Shown: positions 17,777 to 27,459, counted from the stretch's first letter. The stretch: 45,361 bases of DNA from Clostridiales bacterium (GCA_031269465.1 JAISZB010000337.1:1-45361); one strand, 5' to 3'. Numbers and translations are program-made. The notes: generated from the sequence alone by a model not told the origin.

Positions 17777-18103
17777 AGAAAAATTAACTCGTTTCATTGA
17801 ACCTTTGCTGATATTTCTTTGAATTATGCTGATTCTTAGCGGCGCCTCTAAAAATCCTTATTTTAATTATAAGTAAAAAAACAAATTCTTTATCATGCAT
17901 CAATCAGCTTGCATCTCTTTCTTAGGCGGTTCGCCTTAAAAACCTATTTCATTATTCTACAGGGCAACAAGAGAATGTTGCCGCAAATATACTGATTTGC
18001 ATATGAACCTCTATGAAGCTTCGCTTTACCCTAAGGGTGAAAATATTAAGTCAATTGTGTGTTTGAGGCATGGACGAATGTCCATAAAATGCATTTTCGT
18101 ACT
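17777..18103 (+). other. Non-coding stretch downstream of the consensus promoter
   Basis: No gene is seen. A weak TTAGGCG-GTT-CGCCTTAA hairpin near 17920 could end a short transcript of about 160 nt. A single repeat arm lies near 17992-18010 (TATACTGATTTGCATATGAACC). Confidence 0.3.
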
Positions 18104-18230
18104 AAAGTTCCTATTTTAGCTTGACTGTACAGCGAGCGCGAAAAGCCACATCATCATTTCGCGCATTGAAAGCGCTGTATTTACGCATTTATGAATTTCA
18201 GCGCCAGCTGACAGTCAAGCCCCAAACTCG
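18104..18230. repeat. Second subtype of the interspersed palindrome
   Basis: TTCCTATTTTAGCTTGACTG, then a TACAGCGAGCGCGAAAAGCC central half, and CTGACAGTCAAGCCCCAAAC on the right. It shares its wording with the copy at 38850-39024 rather than with the main subtype. Confidence 0.55.
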
Positions 18231-18481
18231 AATTGATTTCAAACAGTTAAAAATGCTCTCTTAAATAGATTTTGAACCAAGAAATCAGATTCTCTATGAG
18301 AGGATGTAATGGTTTGTCTTCTTTGTCTGAAAGCGCTTTAATCCGCTTCTGCGATTGCTTTTTAAGTTTCCTGAGATGGCGCCGCTTATGAAAGCTCTTT
18401 ACGGGAAGTGGCGGACTATCGAGCTCCCTTCTAAAATTGCGGCAGCTCAGGCTAGGCGCCATTTGAATATCCTGCAGGCTA

Positions 18482-18614
18482 ATATTCCGATTTTCATCAA
18501 ATGTTCCTTTTTTTGAGCTTGATCATACATTGGACGGTACGAAATGCCGATATCAATTTCACTAGCTGTATAATCAAGCTCCAAAAAAGGCAGTTTTCAA
18601 TGAAAAACAGCATA
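18482..18614. repeat. Interspersed palindrome directly before the six-gene operon
   Basis: ATATTCCGATTTTCATCAAATG to TGAAAAACAGCATA, with inner arms TTTTTTTGAGCTTGATCATAC and GTATAATCAAGCTCCAAAAA. It ends 15 nt before the AAGGAGG site of the first operon gene, so it lies in the 5' leader unless a promoter is hidden in it. Confidence 0.85.
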
Positions 18615-18643
18615 ATTATATCCTGGGCAAGGAGGTTTTTACG

Positions 18644-20338
18644 TTGAAAAGGATTCCAATTAAAGCGTCAATCGCAATCGTCGCGCTGTTACTAGCGTCA
18701 TGCGGAAATTTTGGGAAAGAAGTTATCAAGTTTCCCTCAATCGATAAGTTTACATATGAAAAATTGGAGAAATACAAGAGCGCAGAAAGCGCTGATAAAG
18801 CAACGGGAGGCGCTGATTACCCGAAACCGGTGGATTTTTGGTTTGACGGGACGCTTTCCATGCAGGGGTTCATTCAAGGCGGTTACGATTGGCATTATCT
18901 GTCCGCGCTCTCATGGCTTGATGAAGCAGCGCAAAAAACATGGGAGGTTTTGGACATAAGCGAGTATAGATATGACATTTCATTTAGTGAAGATGATATG
19001 CAAAGCATTTTGGAGATTGTTGGAGGAAGCGTGGCGGCTGATGAAGCTGCGCGCATGGCCATGAAGCTTCCGCAGGATTTTACGCTTAAATACGACAAGA
19101 AAAATTTTTACACTAAAGGCAACTACTACAATGCCGCTGAATTTAGGATCCTTTCAGAAAAAGAGGGGGTGGAAGGGGCTCTTCTAAAATACGCCGCTGA
19201 AAAAGCCAGGACAACTGAATACAAGGACATGCTGACTCCGCTTCAAGGGGCCATTAAGATGGCGAACCCGGAGCATTTCAATGTATTTACCGCGGACTTG
19301 TACGAGAAGAACGCCGGAATCACCAATATCACGAATGATCTGCAATCCCGGTTTTTGGGGAAGGGAAAGACTTTGTCCATAGTTGCGGTGAAATCTCTGT
19401 TTTCTGGCCAAGTGGGATCTGTAGGAGAGGAAAATAAAACGCTTTTCTACGGCGTTGATAAATCTCTAAGCATAGGATCGAATCCAAAGCCCCATCCATT
19501 TTACTTTCTGATTTTGGGGGAGCAGAGTGATGTCAGTAAGTATAGCGAAAAGCTCACATCGCTTCTTGAAGGAAGTATTCCCGGAATAGAGCTTGAAATT
19601 CAGACATTCTTAAAGCCTGAAATCTATGAGGTTGCCTCAGCTGAAAAAATCAAGGCCGCCCTTTTCGATGGCGGCAAGGAAATAGAGCCGGATTCTACGG
19701 GAATACAGTACAAAATCGAGTTGGATGATAGAAGCTCAAAGAAGAGAGCGGATGAGACTATGACTCTGGAGGTTGAATTCTCCGCTGAAATGTACAACCC
19801 CTACTCTTTGGAGATTTCCAGGCAGAACCTGCGAGTCTCGCATGAATCCCTCGCATACCGAATCCAAAGGCAGGAGAAGAAGGGACGGGAAGAAGGCGCG
19901 CCGTCAGTCCTGGGCTCTTATCAAAAGGGGGCTTACACGTATGAGCTGCAGCCGGCTGAAGGCTTTGAGCTAGTAAAGAGCACTGACATGCAAGAGCCTG
20001 AGGCTGATACAGAAACGGCCGTTTACAAAATTTCATTTGAGCTTAATAGGCCGACAGAGCCTGGAGTTTATCGACTCTATGTTGACGCGGGCCTCGTTCT
20101 TGAAGAGAATGCCTTTGACATAAAGACTGAAGGGTGGGTGGAGGAATGGGACATCAGAATCAATGAAGCCGAGTCATGGGAAAAAAATCTCGACGCGTTT
20201 CCCGGAGATCGAACCCTTTACCTGGAGTCTTTTATCAGCACGGCTATTTTCAAGCAGAATTCGAACTACAGGAATATTGATAAAAACTTCAACTTATTGA
20301 AAAGCTACGCTGTAGAGATTGTCGCGGAATACAACTGA
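18644..20338 (+). CDS. Lipoprotein with VWA-like metal-site pattern; first gene of the six-gene operon
   Basis: 564 residues. The N-terminal signal ends in a lipobox, LLLASC with C20, so it is anchored outside the membrane. Residues 60-290 look VWA-like: D68-x-T70-x-S72 in WFDGTLSMQGF resembles a MIDAS DxSxS box, T198 in MLTPLQGAI and D218 in FTADLYEKN sit where the other MIDAS residues fall, and a STVAVKS-type strand follows. The Thr for Ser at the second position is unusual. Residues 340-560 appear to be beta-sandwich-like (many alternating hydrophobics: YKIELDD, MTLEVEFSAEMYNPYSLEI). Start TTG 18644, AAGGAGG 8 nt upstream. No exact family is recognised; the VWA assignment is inferred. Confidence 0.82.
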   Translation: MKRIPIKASIAIVALLLASCGNFGKEVIKFPSIDKFTYEKLEKYKSAESADKATGGADYPKPVDFWFDGTLSMQGFIQGGYDWHYLSALSWLDEAAQKTWEVLDISEYRYDISFSEDDMQSILEIVGGSVAADEAARMAMKLPQDFTLKYDKKNFYTKGNYYNAAEFRILSEKEGVEGALLKYAAEKARTTEYKDMLTPLQGAIKMANPEHFNVFTADLYEKNAGITNITNDLQSRFLGKGKTLSIVAVKSLFSGQVGSVGEENKTLFYGVDKSLSIGSNPKPHPFYFLILGEQSDVSKYSEKLTSLLEGSIPGIELEIQTFLKPEIYEVASAEKIKAALFDGGKEIEPDSTGIQYKIELDDRSSKKRADETMTLEVEFSAEMYNPYSLEISRQNLRVSHESLAYRIQRQEKKGREEGAPSVLGSYQKGAYTYELQPAEGFELVKSTDMQEPEADTETAVYKISFELNRPTEPGVYRLYVDAGLVLEENAFDIKTEGWVEEWDIRINEAESWEKNLDAFPGDRTLYLESFISTAIFKQNSNYRNIDKNFNLLKSYAVEIVAEYN

Positions 20339-20643
20339 TAGGGGCGTACGAAAGTAAGCGCTATTGAGCCGCAGACGTTTGCTCTTCCTATGCTGGCGCG
20401 CGTGGGAGGTTTAGATCTTAGCCTGGTTGCGCAACAAAAGCGGATATGCCGAAGCAGTCAAATATTCCTATTGCAAAGGTTGGGCCCCCGATGGCGCTGA
20501 TATTCTTAAATGCATGAATTCAGCCCTTTCACGGCGCGAAATGCCGATATCAATCGCGCCCTCTGCGCAGTCAGCCTCCAAAACGCTTCATTTGATTGCC
20601 CGCCGGTATATTTGAGAAATTCTATTATGGAAGGAGAATGCTC
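20339..20643. other. Intergenic stretch inside the operon with a decayed repeat
   Basis: Fragments of the palindrome occur: GCAGTCAAATATTCC, GGCGCGAAATGCCGATATCA, GCGCAGTCAGCCTCCAAAAC and TTGATTGCCCGCCGGTATA. No gene and no clear promoter is seen. Confidence 0.55.
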
Positions 20644-21198
20644 ATGATTAGGGAAATTGGCGTTACGATTGTGAGATTTGCGCTTACGGCGTTAGTATAT
20701 ATAGCCGCTACCGCGATCATGCTCTACTTTGCCGGAAGCCTCAAAGAATACGTAGAACCGGACGCGCTGGTTGAGGAGACGATAAATGAAAGCGTCGAGG
20801 ATATGGATGATGATGATATTTTCGATGAGTGGCTTAGGATAGTGGGAAGGTATTACCAAATCGCCATAGGCGTATCCGCATTAGCTTTAATAGCCTGGAA
20901 CTTGATATACATGAAAAAGGGCCTATCCGGCAGGATGAAGTTCGAGGTTCCGGTTTTCATTCTATTTGCCCTCGTAATCTTTTTTTTCGTTTACATATAC
21001 AATGCCAATTTCATAGCCGGGCTGGCGGACGTCTCTGAGTACAGCGTTTTTTCGCCGGACAAGCGGGCTTATTACCTTGTGCCGCTCATAGCCCCACTCG
21101 CATTTATTGTTTCAGGGGTGCTGTTTTCGCCTGATTACATGGATTCCAGCCTCTTCTTGAAGATTCATCAGCTTATATTTAGGAGGAGTTCAAGTTGA
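20644..21198 (+). CDS. Four-helix membrane protein of the operon
   Basis: 184 residues. Predicted membrane segments at about 8-30, 68-89, 99-118 and 143-161. Between the first two is a strongly acidic loop (VEDMDDDDIFDEW), and the C-terminus is basic (FRRSSS). An AAGGAGA site at 20631 gives 7-nt spacing to ATG 20644; ATG 20638 is too close to it. The stop overlaps the TTG start of the tubulin-like gene by 4 nt (TTGA), so the two are translationally coupled. No family is recognised. It is likely the membrane platform for the operon's NTPases. Confidence 0.82.
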   Translation: MIREIGVTIVRFALTALVYIAATAIMLYFAGSLKEYVEPDALVEETINESVEDMDDDDIFDEWLRIVGRYYQIAIGVSALALIAWNLIYMKKGLSGRMKFEVPVFILFALVIFFFVYIYNANFIAGLADVSEYSVFSPDKRAYYLVPLIAPLAFIVSGVLFSPDYMDSSLFLKIHQLIFRRSSS

Positions 21199-22865
21199 AA
21201 AACTACTTGTTTTCAATAGGAGGCTCCGGATCCAAGGTCGTTGAGGCTTTGCTTCACATGAACGCGCTAGGCATACTGACAGAAAAGCGCGATGAAGAGA
21301 TAAGCGTCATTTTCATAGATCTAGACGGCAACAATGGAAACTACACCAGAACAGACGCGACATCGAAGATTTGCAAGGAACTGCGGGAGGCGCTTCCCGA
21401 GACTATGAAGCGCGCAAGCTTCATAGTTAGCAATTGGATGCCTGCCAGCGGAACGGGAAACTACATAGCAAGCATGCTGGGCTTTAGCAATGAGCTTATG
21501 GATCAAGGCGAAAAAGGCGACTTGCTGGGCATTCTAAAGTCGACCTATGCCGACGAGGAGCTTTTGGAGAGCTTTGATGTAGGGTTCAAGGGGCATCCGA
21601 ACATAGGGAAAGCTTATTTTTCTTTGGAGCTTCCGCTTATTTGGGAGAATCCCAACGACGCGCTGAGGGTATGCATAGACTCCATTGTTTCCTCAAAGGA
21701 ATCGAGCGTCAAGGTGATGTTGGCGGGGTCAATTTTCGGAGGCACCGGGGCGAGCGCCATTCCCGCTTTAGTAGAGACTATCCGCGAGAAGAAGAAGGAA
21801 AAAGACAGCGCGTCTAGAAGCTTAGGAAAAAAGAGCAATCTTAACATAAGCTCCATTCTGATGCTTCCATACTTCTCTTTGCAGGATGCCGGCGCGGGAG
21901 ATGAAAGCATGCGCATAAGCAGCGGCGATTTTATCGCGAAGGTGAAATCCGGCTTGGAATATTACGCTGAAAACGGGATAGTCTACGGTGAAGGCAGCCT
22001 CTTCGATTCTGTATATCTGGCGGGCTCCGGAAATGGAAGGCCCAGCGTGTACGCATATCACGAAGGAAAGTCCGATCAGAGAAACTGCGCGAATATAGCT
22101 GAAATAGTCGCAGGCAAAGAATACAAGGACTATCTCGGATGGGATATAGATAGCGAGCCTAAGAAAGAATCCTACAGAGGCCTGTTTATCTGCGATGCGC
22201 CTCTTGACGCTAAAGGAAAATGGAACTGGGCTTCTTTCAGCGACGTGAAGTTTTTTCAGTGCATAGGATCATTCCTGAACATTTCCATATATTTGGCTTT
22301 ATACGGCCAGAAGTTGATGGAGGAGCTGTCAAGGAAAAGAAAGGTCAGCGGGGATTTCAAAAACTATTTCAACCAGCTGGATAAAGACAATAAGTCAACC
22401 GCAGCTCAGAAGCTATCTTCAATAGCCAAATATCTTAAATGCTTCGTCAACTGGTTTTCAGATGTTATATCCGACCTGCCCGCAGAGTTTACCTATGGGG
22501 ATCCTACAGTAGTCTGCAATATACCGAGGAATTCCCTGGTTGACCATTCCGCCCTTGATGATTTGAAAATTTACTACAACTTGCATGATGAAAAATTCAA
22601 TAGGATTAATTTTGACTCCAGCAGCGCCTCTGCAGATCCTATATTGAAAAATATCATTGCTCTGAGCATTAGCGAGAAGGAGCTTCAGGAAAAAATGAGC
22701 GCTGCAATGGAAAAGATGTTTATGGAAAAAAATCCTCAAGTCACAAAGGAATATGTTTCGCTTGGACTTCAAATGGCTGGAGCCAGGAAGACCGATGCTA
22801 ACGCGGCATTCAGCGATTTTTTCACTAAACTCGCAAGTCTGTGCACGCCTGGCATTCAAGATTGA
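21195..22865 (+). CDS. Tubulin/FtsZ-superfamily GTPase-like protein
   Basis: 556 residues. The N-terminus MKNYLFSIGGSGSKVVEAL is the first glycine-rich nucleotide loop of the tubulin fold. A strand ending in IDLDGNN follows at 40-47. The tubulin signature GGTGxG is present as GGTGAS at 182-187, after a hydrophobic strand (VKVMLAGSIF) and followed by a helix. This layout fits the tubulin-like family found in bacterial operons rather than cell-division FtsZ, which is about 380 residues. The rest (300-556) is unfamiliar. Start TTG 21195, AGGAGGA 7 nt upstream. By analogy it binds GTP; whether it polymerises cannot be told. Confidence 0.8.
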   Translation: MKNYLFSIGGSGSKVVEALLHMNALGILTEKRDEEISVIFIDLDGNNGNYTRTDATSKICKELREALPETMKRASFIVSNWMPASGTGNYIASMLGFSNELMDQGEKGDLLGILKSTYADEELLESFDVGFKGHPNIGKAYFSLELPLIWENPNDALRVCIDSIVSSKESSVKVMLAGSIFGGTGASAIPALVETIREKKKEKDSASRSLGKKSNLNISSILMLPYFSLQDAGAGDESMRISSGDFIAKVKSGLEYYAENGIVYGEGSLFDSVYLAGSGNGRPSVYAYHEGKSDQRNCANIAEIVAGKEYKDYLGWDIDSEPKKESYRGLFICDAPLDAKGKWNWASFSDVKFFQCIGSFLNISIYLALYGQKLMEELSRKRKVSGDFKNYFNQLDKDNKSTAAQKLSSIAKYLKCFVNWFSDVISDLPAEFTYGDPTVVCNIPRNSLVDHSALDDLKIYYNLHDEKFNRINFDSSSASADPILKNIIALSISEKELQEKMSAAMEKMFMEKNPQVTKEYVSLGLQMAGARKTDANAAFSDFFTKLASLCTPGIQD

Positions 22866-22887
22866 GAGAACGCTTCTAAAGTAGGAG

Positions 22888-25800
22888 GTGAGAGCCGCTT
22901 GGCGTGAAAGAGTGAGGATTCTTCGCCAAGCGGCGCGGATGGCGCAGCTATTGTGCAGGACAAACAGGGAAGAAGAGCCTTTTTCAGCTGGAGATGCAGG
23001 AAGAAAAGGCATAAGGAAAATCGAAAAGGTCGGAGACGGATCGAATCCGTTCAAGCAGCTTGCGGACAGCCTGAACAGCTCTTGGTCCTTCCATGCCAGC
23101 TATCCTTTGATATCGGCTCCGTTTATGACATTCAAGCATGCTATAGCCAGTGAGGACGAAGAAGCTGAGAAGCAATGGTTCGGCATGCTGGCGGCGCTGT
23201 TTCTAGAGGATGACTTAAGCCTCTTGGAACCGGGAGACGGTTTGAAAGAAATACTTTTCGGCTCAATCAAGGCGTCGAAGGAGATGGAGCCTAATGTCAG
23301 TAATTATATAGGCAGGCTCAAGTCTGAGAACCCTTCCTTCAAAGACAGGATTTATTTATTTATGATAGCGGGACAGCCAAGGTTTGTAATTTCAAATGAC
23401 ATGGTGGTTTATCCCGCGCCTGAAAGAGCCTATGAAACCGGGAAAATAAAGTGGCTCAACCGAAGCGGCAAATTTACAAATCCCGTAGAGCATTTGACTT
23501 TGACTCAAAAGATGATTATCCTCGAGAGGCTCAAGGTTTTTCAAGATCTTGAAGAATACCCCTCCTTGGCGTCTGCGGTTGATAAAAGGGCGCTAAGTCT
23601 TCTGGCCATTTTTGAAGAAAAGCTGAAGGATGCCCAAGGACCCGACAGCTTGCTGTCGGACAAGCACTCTAAAAACAATTGGGAAACTCTGGTAAAAGCT
23701 ACAGTTGCCGCTCCTCTTCTTCATGAAATAAAACTTGTGGCAGTGCGCAGGCAGTATAGAGTCGACATTGAATCCTCAAAGGCCTTAATGCATTTCGCAT
23801 CGTCATCCTTCACTGATTACATTCATGATCATGGCAGCGGCAAGCCGTTGGACTGCTCTTCGCTATACTTTGAAGACCAGGAGATTGCGCTATTCAACAC
23901 GAGGTGCATTTGGATTCCTCTTAAGCTGGACTGCCTTGAAAGCGCAGTCACAAGCTGCAGCAGCGCTTTAATGCATTATGAGGAGCAGAAGGCGGGGTGG
24001 TTTGTGCAGTGGATGAAGAATGGATTCGCCCAGATAGAGCTAAATTGCCCTGATGAAATATTTTCAACTGAGTTTGAAAAGATCCTGCTGTTTTACAAAG
24101 ATATGATTCAAGTTGCTGAAACCCCTTACCCCATTGATTTGGACAGGCGGACTGGGAGCTTTGCGGCTCTGAATCTTCCCCCTCCTTATGAGAGCATCCC
24201 AAAGCACGACAATATACCCATAAGCATAGAAAGTACGTCCGGCATATTCTCAGACGCTGTTTTGTGCTTCACTCCCAGAGCTGGATTTTCGCCGTACCAG
24301 GATTCCGATGAAAACAAAAAGTTTTCTCGGATTAAGCTTGATATAGGAGATAAATGCGTTTACGCTTTGCCTCCGATCGGCGAGCGGACAGCCAAAGCCC
24401 TAAATGAAGGAAAGTGCGTCCTGTCTGAAATCAGCATGAATTCATCCTCCGCGCTGGCTCAGATAAAAGCCTCCATGACAGTGGTTTCAGACGGCGTTTT
24501 TTTCAAGTACATGAAAACGTTAAGAGACGTGAAGAATCATTCGGACGTTTCATTTGACAACCTATGCTTATGGCCCGCAATCAGCCATAGTTCATGGAAG
24601 ATATACTACACGTATTTCAAGCAGGAGGATGGCACGCTGCCTGATGTGTTCATAAAGCCGTTTGAAGGCAATGACGCTCAAATAATACAATCGTACGGCG
24701 AAAACAAGTATTGGCAGATAGCTTCAACCTCATTTCTGCCAAGATTCATATTCTTCTATAAAAATAACGCGCACGCCGGAACTGTCATAATCAGCGGAAA
24801 TATCCAGGAAGCTCCCATGCCAAGGGGAGATGTATCGGCTATTGTGTCGGTTGATCTTGGAACTTCCAACAGCATTGGATGCATGAGCATTCCTGATGAA
24901 GACGGAAAGCCTTCGATAAAAGACCTTGTCCTTCCAAGCGGACGCGATTACTTCAAGCATATCTTCAGATCCGAATCAAACGCGGTAAATCGGATGCCGC
25001 ATGAATTTGTCCCTGACACCATTTTCACAGACCCCGCCAATTTGTACATAACGACTGCGGAAGAGGTCTTTTACCCCGAAAAGCTGAAAAGGGCGAATGC
25101 TTCGGGAAGCGTTCTGGAGATATTTAAAGACGCGCATATAAGCTTTTTTGAAAAGAGAGTCAATGGCAGAGGAGGCGCCGTGTCGTCAGCAAACCTTAAG
25201 GATTCGAACTCTCTTGCGGCGGCGCCGCCGCCTTTGAACAAGCTTTACTGTGATATGAAGTGGAGCCGCGATATCCAAATGAGAGCGGTAGTGAAGCTTT
25301 TTCTGGAGCAGCTTATGATGCACTACAGCTTCATTGCTTCTTTGAAGCAGGCGACATCAATAAGATGGAGATTTACCGTCCCGTACAACTCGAAGTTCGA
25401 TTTGGCCGCATACGGAAGCGAGATAGCGGAAGCAGCCTCAAAAACTGCGCAGCTTACAGGCGTTAGTTCTTCAAGTCAAGATATATTCAGTGAATCCTTT
25501 GCATCCGGCATATTTTTTGCCAAAGCGTCCGGCGCGGTCTCGGAGGGTTCGGAATGCGCGTTGGATCAAGGCTACATAATTTCAGACATAGGTGGAGGCT
25601 CAACGGACATATCCGTGTGGCAGAATGACAATATGACTCTGTCCGCTCCTAAAATTGAACTGTCGATTGATCTGGGAGGCAGGAATATTCTGCGGGATGC
25701 CCTTGAAAGGCAGATAAAAAGGAAGAGGGGTTTGATTTCATACAGCGAAAAGACATTTTTAACTGGAGTTTTCGCCAGCAATCCCGCAGTGGATACTGAA

Positions 25801-26490
25801 CTTCTGAGAAAGATGCTTAATCTTGAAGATTTCACTTTGGTTTTCGAAAGAACGATATCCATATTCGGCGATTTCATTCAAAAAACTTTAAGCGGGCAGC
25901 CGGATGCCTGCCTGTCAATGTATACATCCATAAAGTATCATATATCCGCTCTTATGTACCTGATAGGATGGATCTCATATGATGTTTTGGGCAAGGGCAT
26001 AGGGCAGCTGTACAGAGTCTACTTTGCCGGAAACGCGTCGAGAATCATCAGCTACCTGACGCCTGATGACAGGTTGAAGCTGCAGGAATTTTTCGAGCTG
26101 GGGTCTTTGACGGATGAAAGGCATGAAACCAATTACCAAGATGTGAGCTTTGCCGTGAGCCTGCGTCCGAAGTCTGAAGTCGCAGAGGGAGTGCTGTACT
26201 TGGATCCATCCATGAAGCTGACCGTAAGGCGCGCAGATAAAAGCGGCGAGATGCTAAGCGGAGGAGCGCTTAAGAAGGCGACTCTTGAGGTTTTCAAGGG
26301 GTTCCTTGATCTTTACGCAGACAGGTTTCCTTTGGACTGGGTTGAACAATCCAAGCTAAATTATGCATATGTAAAAAATGTTGATGTTGACGTTCAATCT
26401 GTTTTCAATGAGGCGAAATTCGAATCCAAGTATGCTGCGTTTATAGAGTGCGTAAAAGCTTTTTTTAAAAAGAACGATAAATTCCAGTAG
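22888..26490 (+). CDS. Large actin/Hsp70-fold ATPase with unknown N-terminal half
   Basis: Up to 1200 residues. The C-terminal half has the complete actin/Hsp70 core: phosphate-1 SVDLGTSNSIG (about 654-664), phosphate-2 SDIGGGSTDISVW (about 899-911) and the adenosine motif VYFAGNASRII (about 1044-1054). Residues 1-640 match nothing I recognise: helical around 60-300, more beta-like at 430-640. The length is nearly twice that of DnaK, and no clear DnaK substrate-binding domain is seen. The start is uncertain: GTG 22888 overlaps the GTAGGAGGTG ribosome binding site, TTG 22899 hits a stop after two codons, and GTG 22912 and ATG 22939 are in frame. It lies 23 nt after the tubulin-like gene, clearly the same operon. 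Confidence 0.85.
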   Translation: MRAAWRERVRILRQAARMAQLLCRTNREEEPFSAGDAGRKGIRKIEKVGDGSNPFKQLADSLNSSWSFHASYPLISAPFMTFKHAIASEDEEAEKQWFGMLAALFLEDDLSLLEPGDGLKEILFGSIKASKEMEPNVSNYIGRLKSENPSFKDRIYLFMIAGQPRFVISNDMVVYPAPERAYETGKIKWLNRSGKFTNPVEHLTLTQKMIILERLKVFQDLEEYPSLASAVDKRALSLLAIFEEKLKDAQGPDSLLSDKHSKNNWETLVKATVAAPLLHEIKLVAVRRQYRVDIESSKALMHFASSSFTDYIHDHGSGKPLDCSSLYFEDQEIALFNTRCIWIPLKLDCLESAVTSCSSALMHYEEQKAGWFVQWMKNGFAQIELNCPDEIFSTEFEKILLFYKDMIQVAETPYPIDLDRRTGSFAALNLPPPYESIPKHDNIPISIESTSGIFSDAVLCFTPRAGFSPYQDSDENKKFSRIKLDIGDKCVYALPPIGERTAKALNEGKCVLSEISMNSSSALAQIKASMTVVSDGVFFKYMKTLRDVKNHSDVSFDNLCLWPAISHSSWKIYYTYFKQEDGTLPDVFIKPFEGNDAQIIQSYGENKYWQIASTSFLPRFIFFYKNNAHAGTVIISGNIQEAPMPRGDVSAIVSVDLGTSNSIGCMSIPDEDGKPSIKDLVLPSGRDYFKHIFRSESNAVNRMPHEFVPDTIFTDPANLYITTAEEVFYPEKLKRANASGSVLEIFKDAHISFFEKRVNGRGGAVSSANLKDSNSLAAAPPPLNKLYCDMKWSRDIQMRAVVKLFLEQLMMHYSFIASLKQATSIRWRFTVPYNSKFDLAAYGSEIAEAASKTAQLTGVSSSSQDIFSESFASGIFFAKASGAVSEGSECALDQGYIISDIGGGSTDISVWQNDNMTLSAPKIELSIDLGGRNILRDALERQIKRKRGLISYSEKTFLTGVFASNPAVDTELLRKMLNLEDFTLVFERTISIFGDFIQKTLSGQPDACLSMYTSIKYHISALMYLIGWISYDVLGKGIGQLYRVYFAGNASRIISYLTPDDRLKLQEFFELGSLTDERHETNYQDVSFAVSLRPKSEVAEGVLYLDPSMKLTVRRADKSGEMLSGGALKKATLEVFKGFLDLYADRFPLDWVEQSKLNYAYVKNVDVDVQSVFNEAKFESKYAAFIECVKAFFKKNDKFQ

Positions 26491-26551
26491 GATTTTGCCC
26501 GGGGAAATCGCCGCTAATTCATAGCAAAGCCTTCTGAGCAGAGATATTAAA

Positions 26552-26680
26552 TATACAGATCTGCTTATGAAAGTTCCTGCCTTGGAGCTTGATTTACGGA
26601 TAGTGCGATTATATCTGCGCTTCGCACCTTGAAAGTCGAAAATCAAGCTCCAGGATAGGCGCGTATGACTGCTAATCGCC
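26552..26680. repeat. Interspersed palindrome inside the operon
   Basis: TATACAGATCTGCTTATG, CCTTGGAGCTTGATTTACGG, GTGCGATTATATCTGCGCTT, AAAATCAAGCTCCAGGATAG, ending GACTGCTAATCGCC. It lies between the actin-like gene and the next gene. Confidence 0.75.
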
Positions 26681-26760
26681 TTATGTGAGGACTTATGCAG
26701 ACGGCGAATTCCGCCGCAGCCTGCTCAACTTTTTCAACTCGCCGTTGAAGGGATTTCTAT

Positions 26761-27459
26761 ATGTCAAACCTAATATCTATTTTGGAACTCATTGTTCATA
26801 TTCTAGAGGTCGTCGCCCTTATTGCGCTAGATGTCATCTTGATGCGGAGCGTCAATCGCAGAGGCGAACTTCTGGGTAAAAAGGCTTCTTCCGATGCAGA
26901 GATCGCAGGAAATAAAGAGCCTGCCGCTCTCGTAAAAACTGAGAAGATTTCCGGCGACAGCCGCTCTTCCAAAGAATCGAGAGAGCAACCGCCGGTCAAA
27001 TATAATTATGAAGCCCAAAATGCCAAGGCGGAGGCGAATAGGGGATTCGAGGAGAAGCTGCTTAGGGATTTGAATGAAGACTATTCGAATGGCAGGGCGG
27101 CAAACATCCCCAATACTTTATTGAACTTGAAAATTCGATTCTCATATTTCGATTATACGGAAAAGTATTATGGCAATGACATTTATGTGCATGACAAATT
27201 CAATGATACAATGAATGCATCCTCTACAATGGTTAGATTGCTGGATCCATTGGAAAATGAACCTAATCTGTATTATGTCCTGCCTATCAAAAAACCGGTG
27301 ATTGCAGATATGTATGATTTTTCTCAAGCTGCGTCTTCAAATCTCATAGGGGAATTGGAGAAGATTGCCGTAGTTGAGCGCGCGGAAAATTCCAGAGGCG
27401 CAGCGGAAGCTTATTACAAAGTGCGCAGCAAGGGTATGGCTAGGGAGCTCAAACGATAG
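26761..27459 (+). CDS. Single-pass membrane protein with cytoplasmic domain
   Basis: 232 residues. Residues 4-28 are hydrophobic (LISILELIVHILEVVALIALDVI), then basic residues (MRSVNRR), so the C-terminal part is predicted to be cytoplasmic. Residues 35-100 are charged and probably flexible. Residues 105-232 look folded, with aromatic-rich segments (RFSYFDYTEKYYGNDIYV, NLYYVLPIKKPVIADMYDF). GAAGGGA lies about 12 nt before the ATG. No family is recognised. Position between the ATPase and the VWA protein suggests it tethers one of them to the membrane. Confidence 0.78.
   Translation: MSNLISILELIVHILEVVALIALDVILMRSVNRRGELLGKKASSDAEIAGNKEPAALVKTEKISGDSRSSKESREQPPVKYNYEAQNAKAEANRGFEEKLLRDLNEDYSNGRAANIPNTLLNLKIRFSYFDYTEKYYGNDIYVHDKFNDTMNASSTMVRLLDPLENEPNLYYVLPIKKPVIADMYDFSQAASSNLIGELEKIAVVERAENSRGAAEAYYKVRSKGMARELKR

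Noticed and set aside
21195..22865. FtsZ itself or a plasmid TubZ
   Set aside because: The protein is too long, lacks the FtsZ context (ftsA, ftsQ) and has GGTGAS in place of GGTGTG; it fits a different tubulin-like family.
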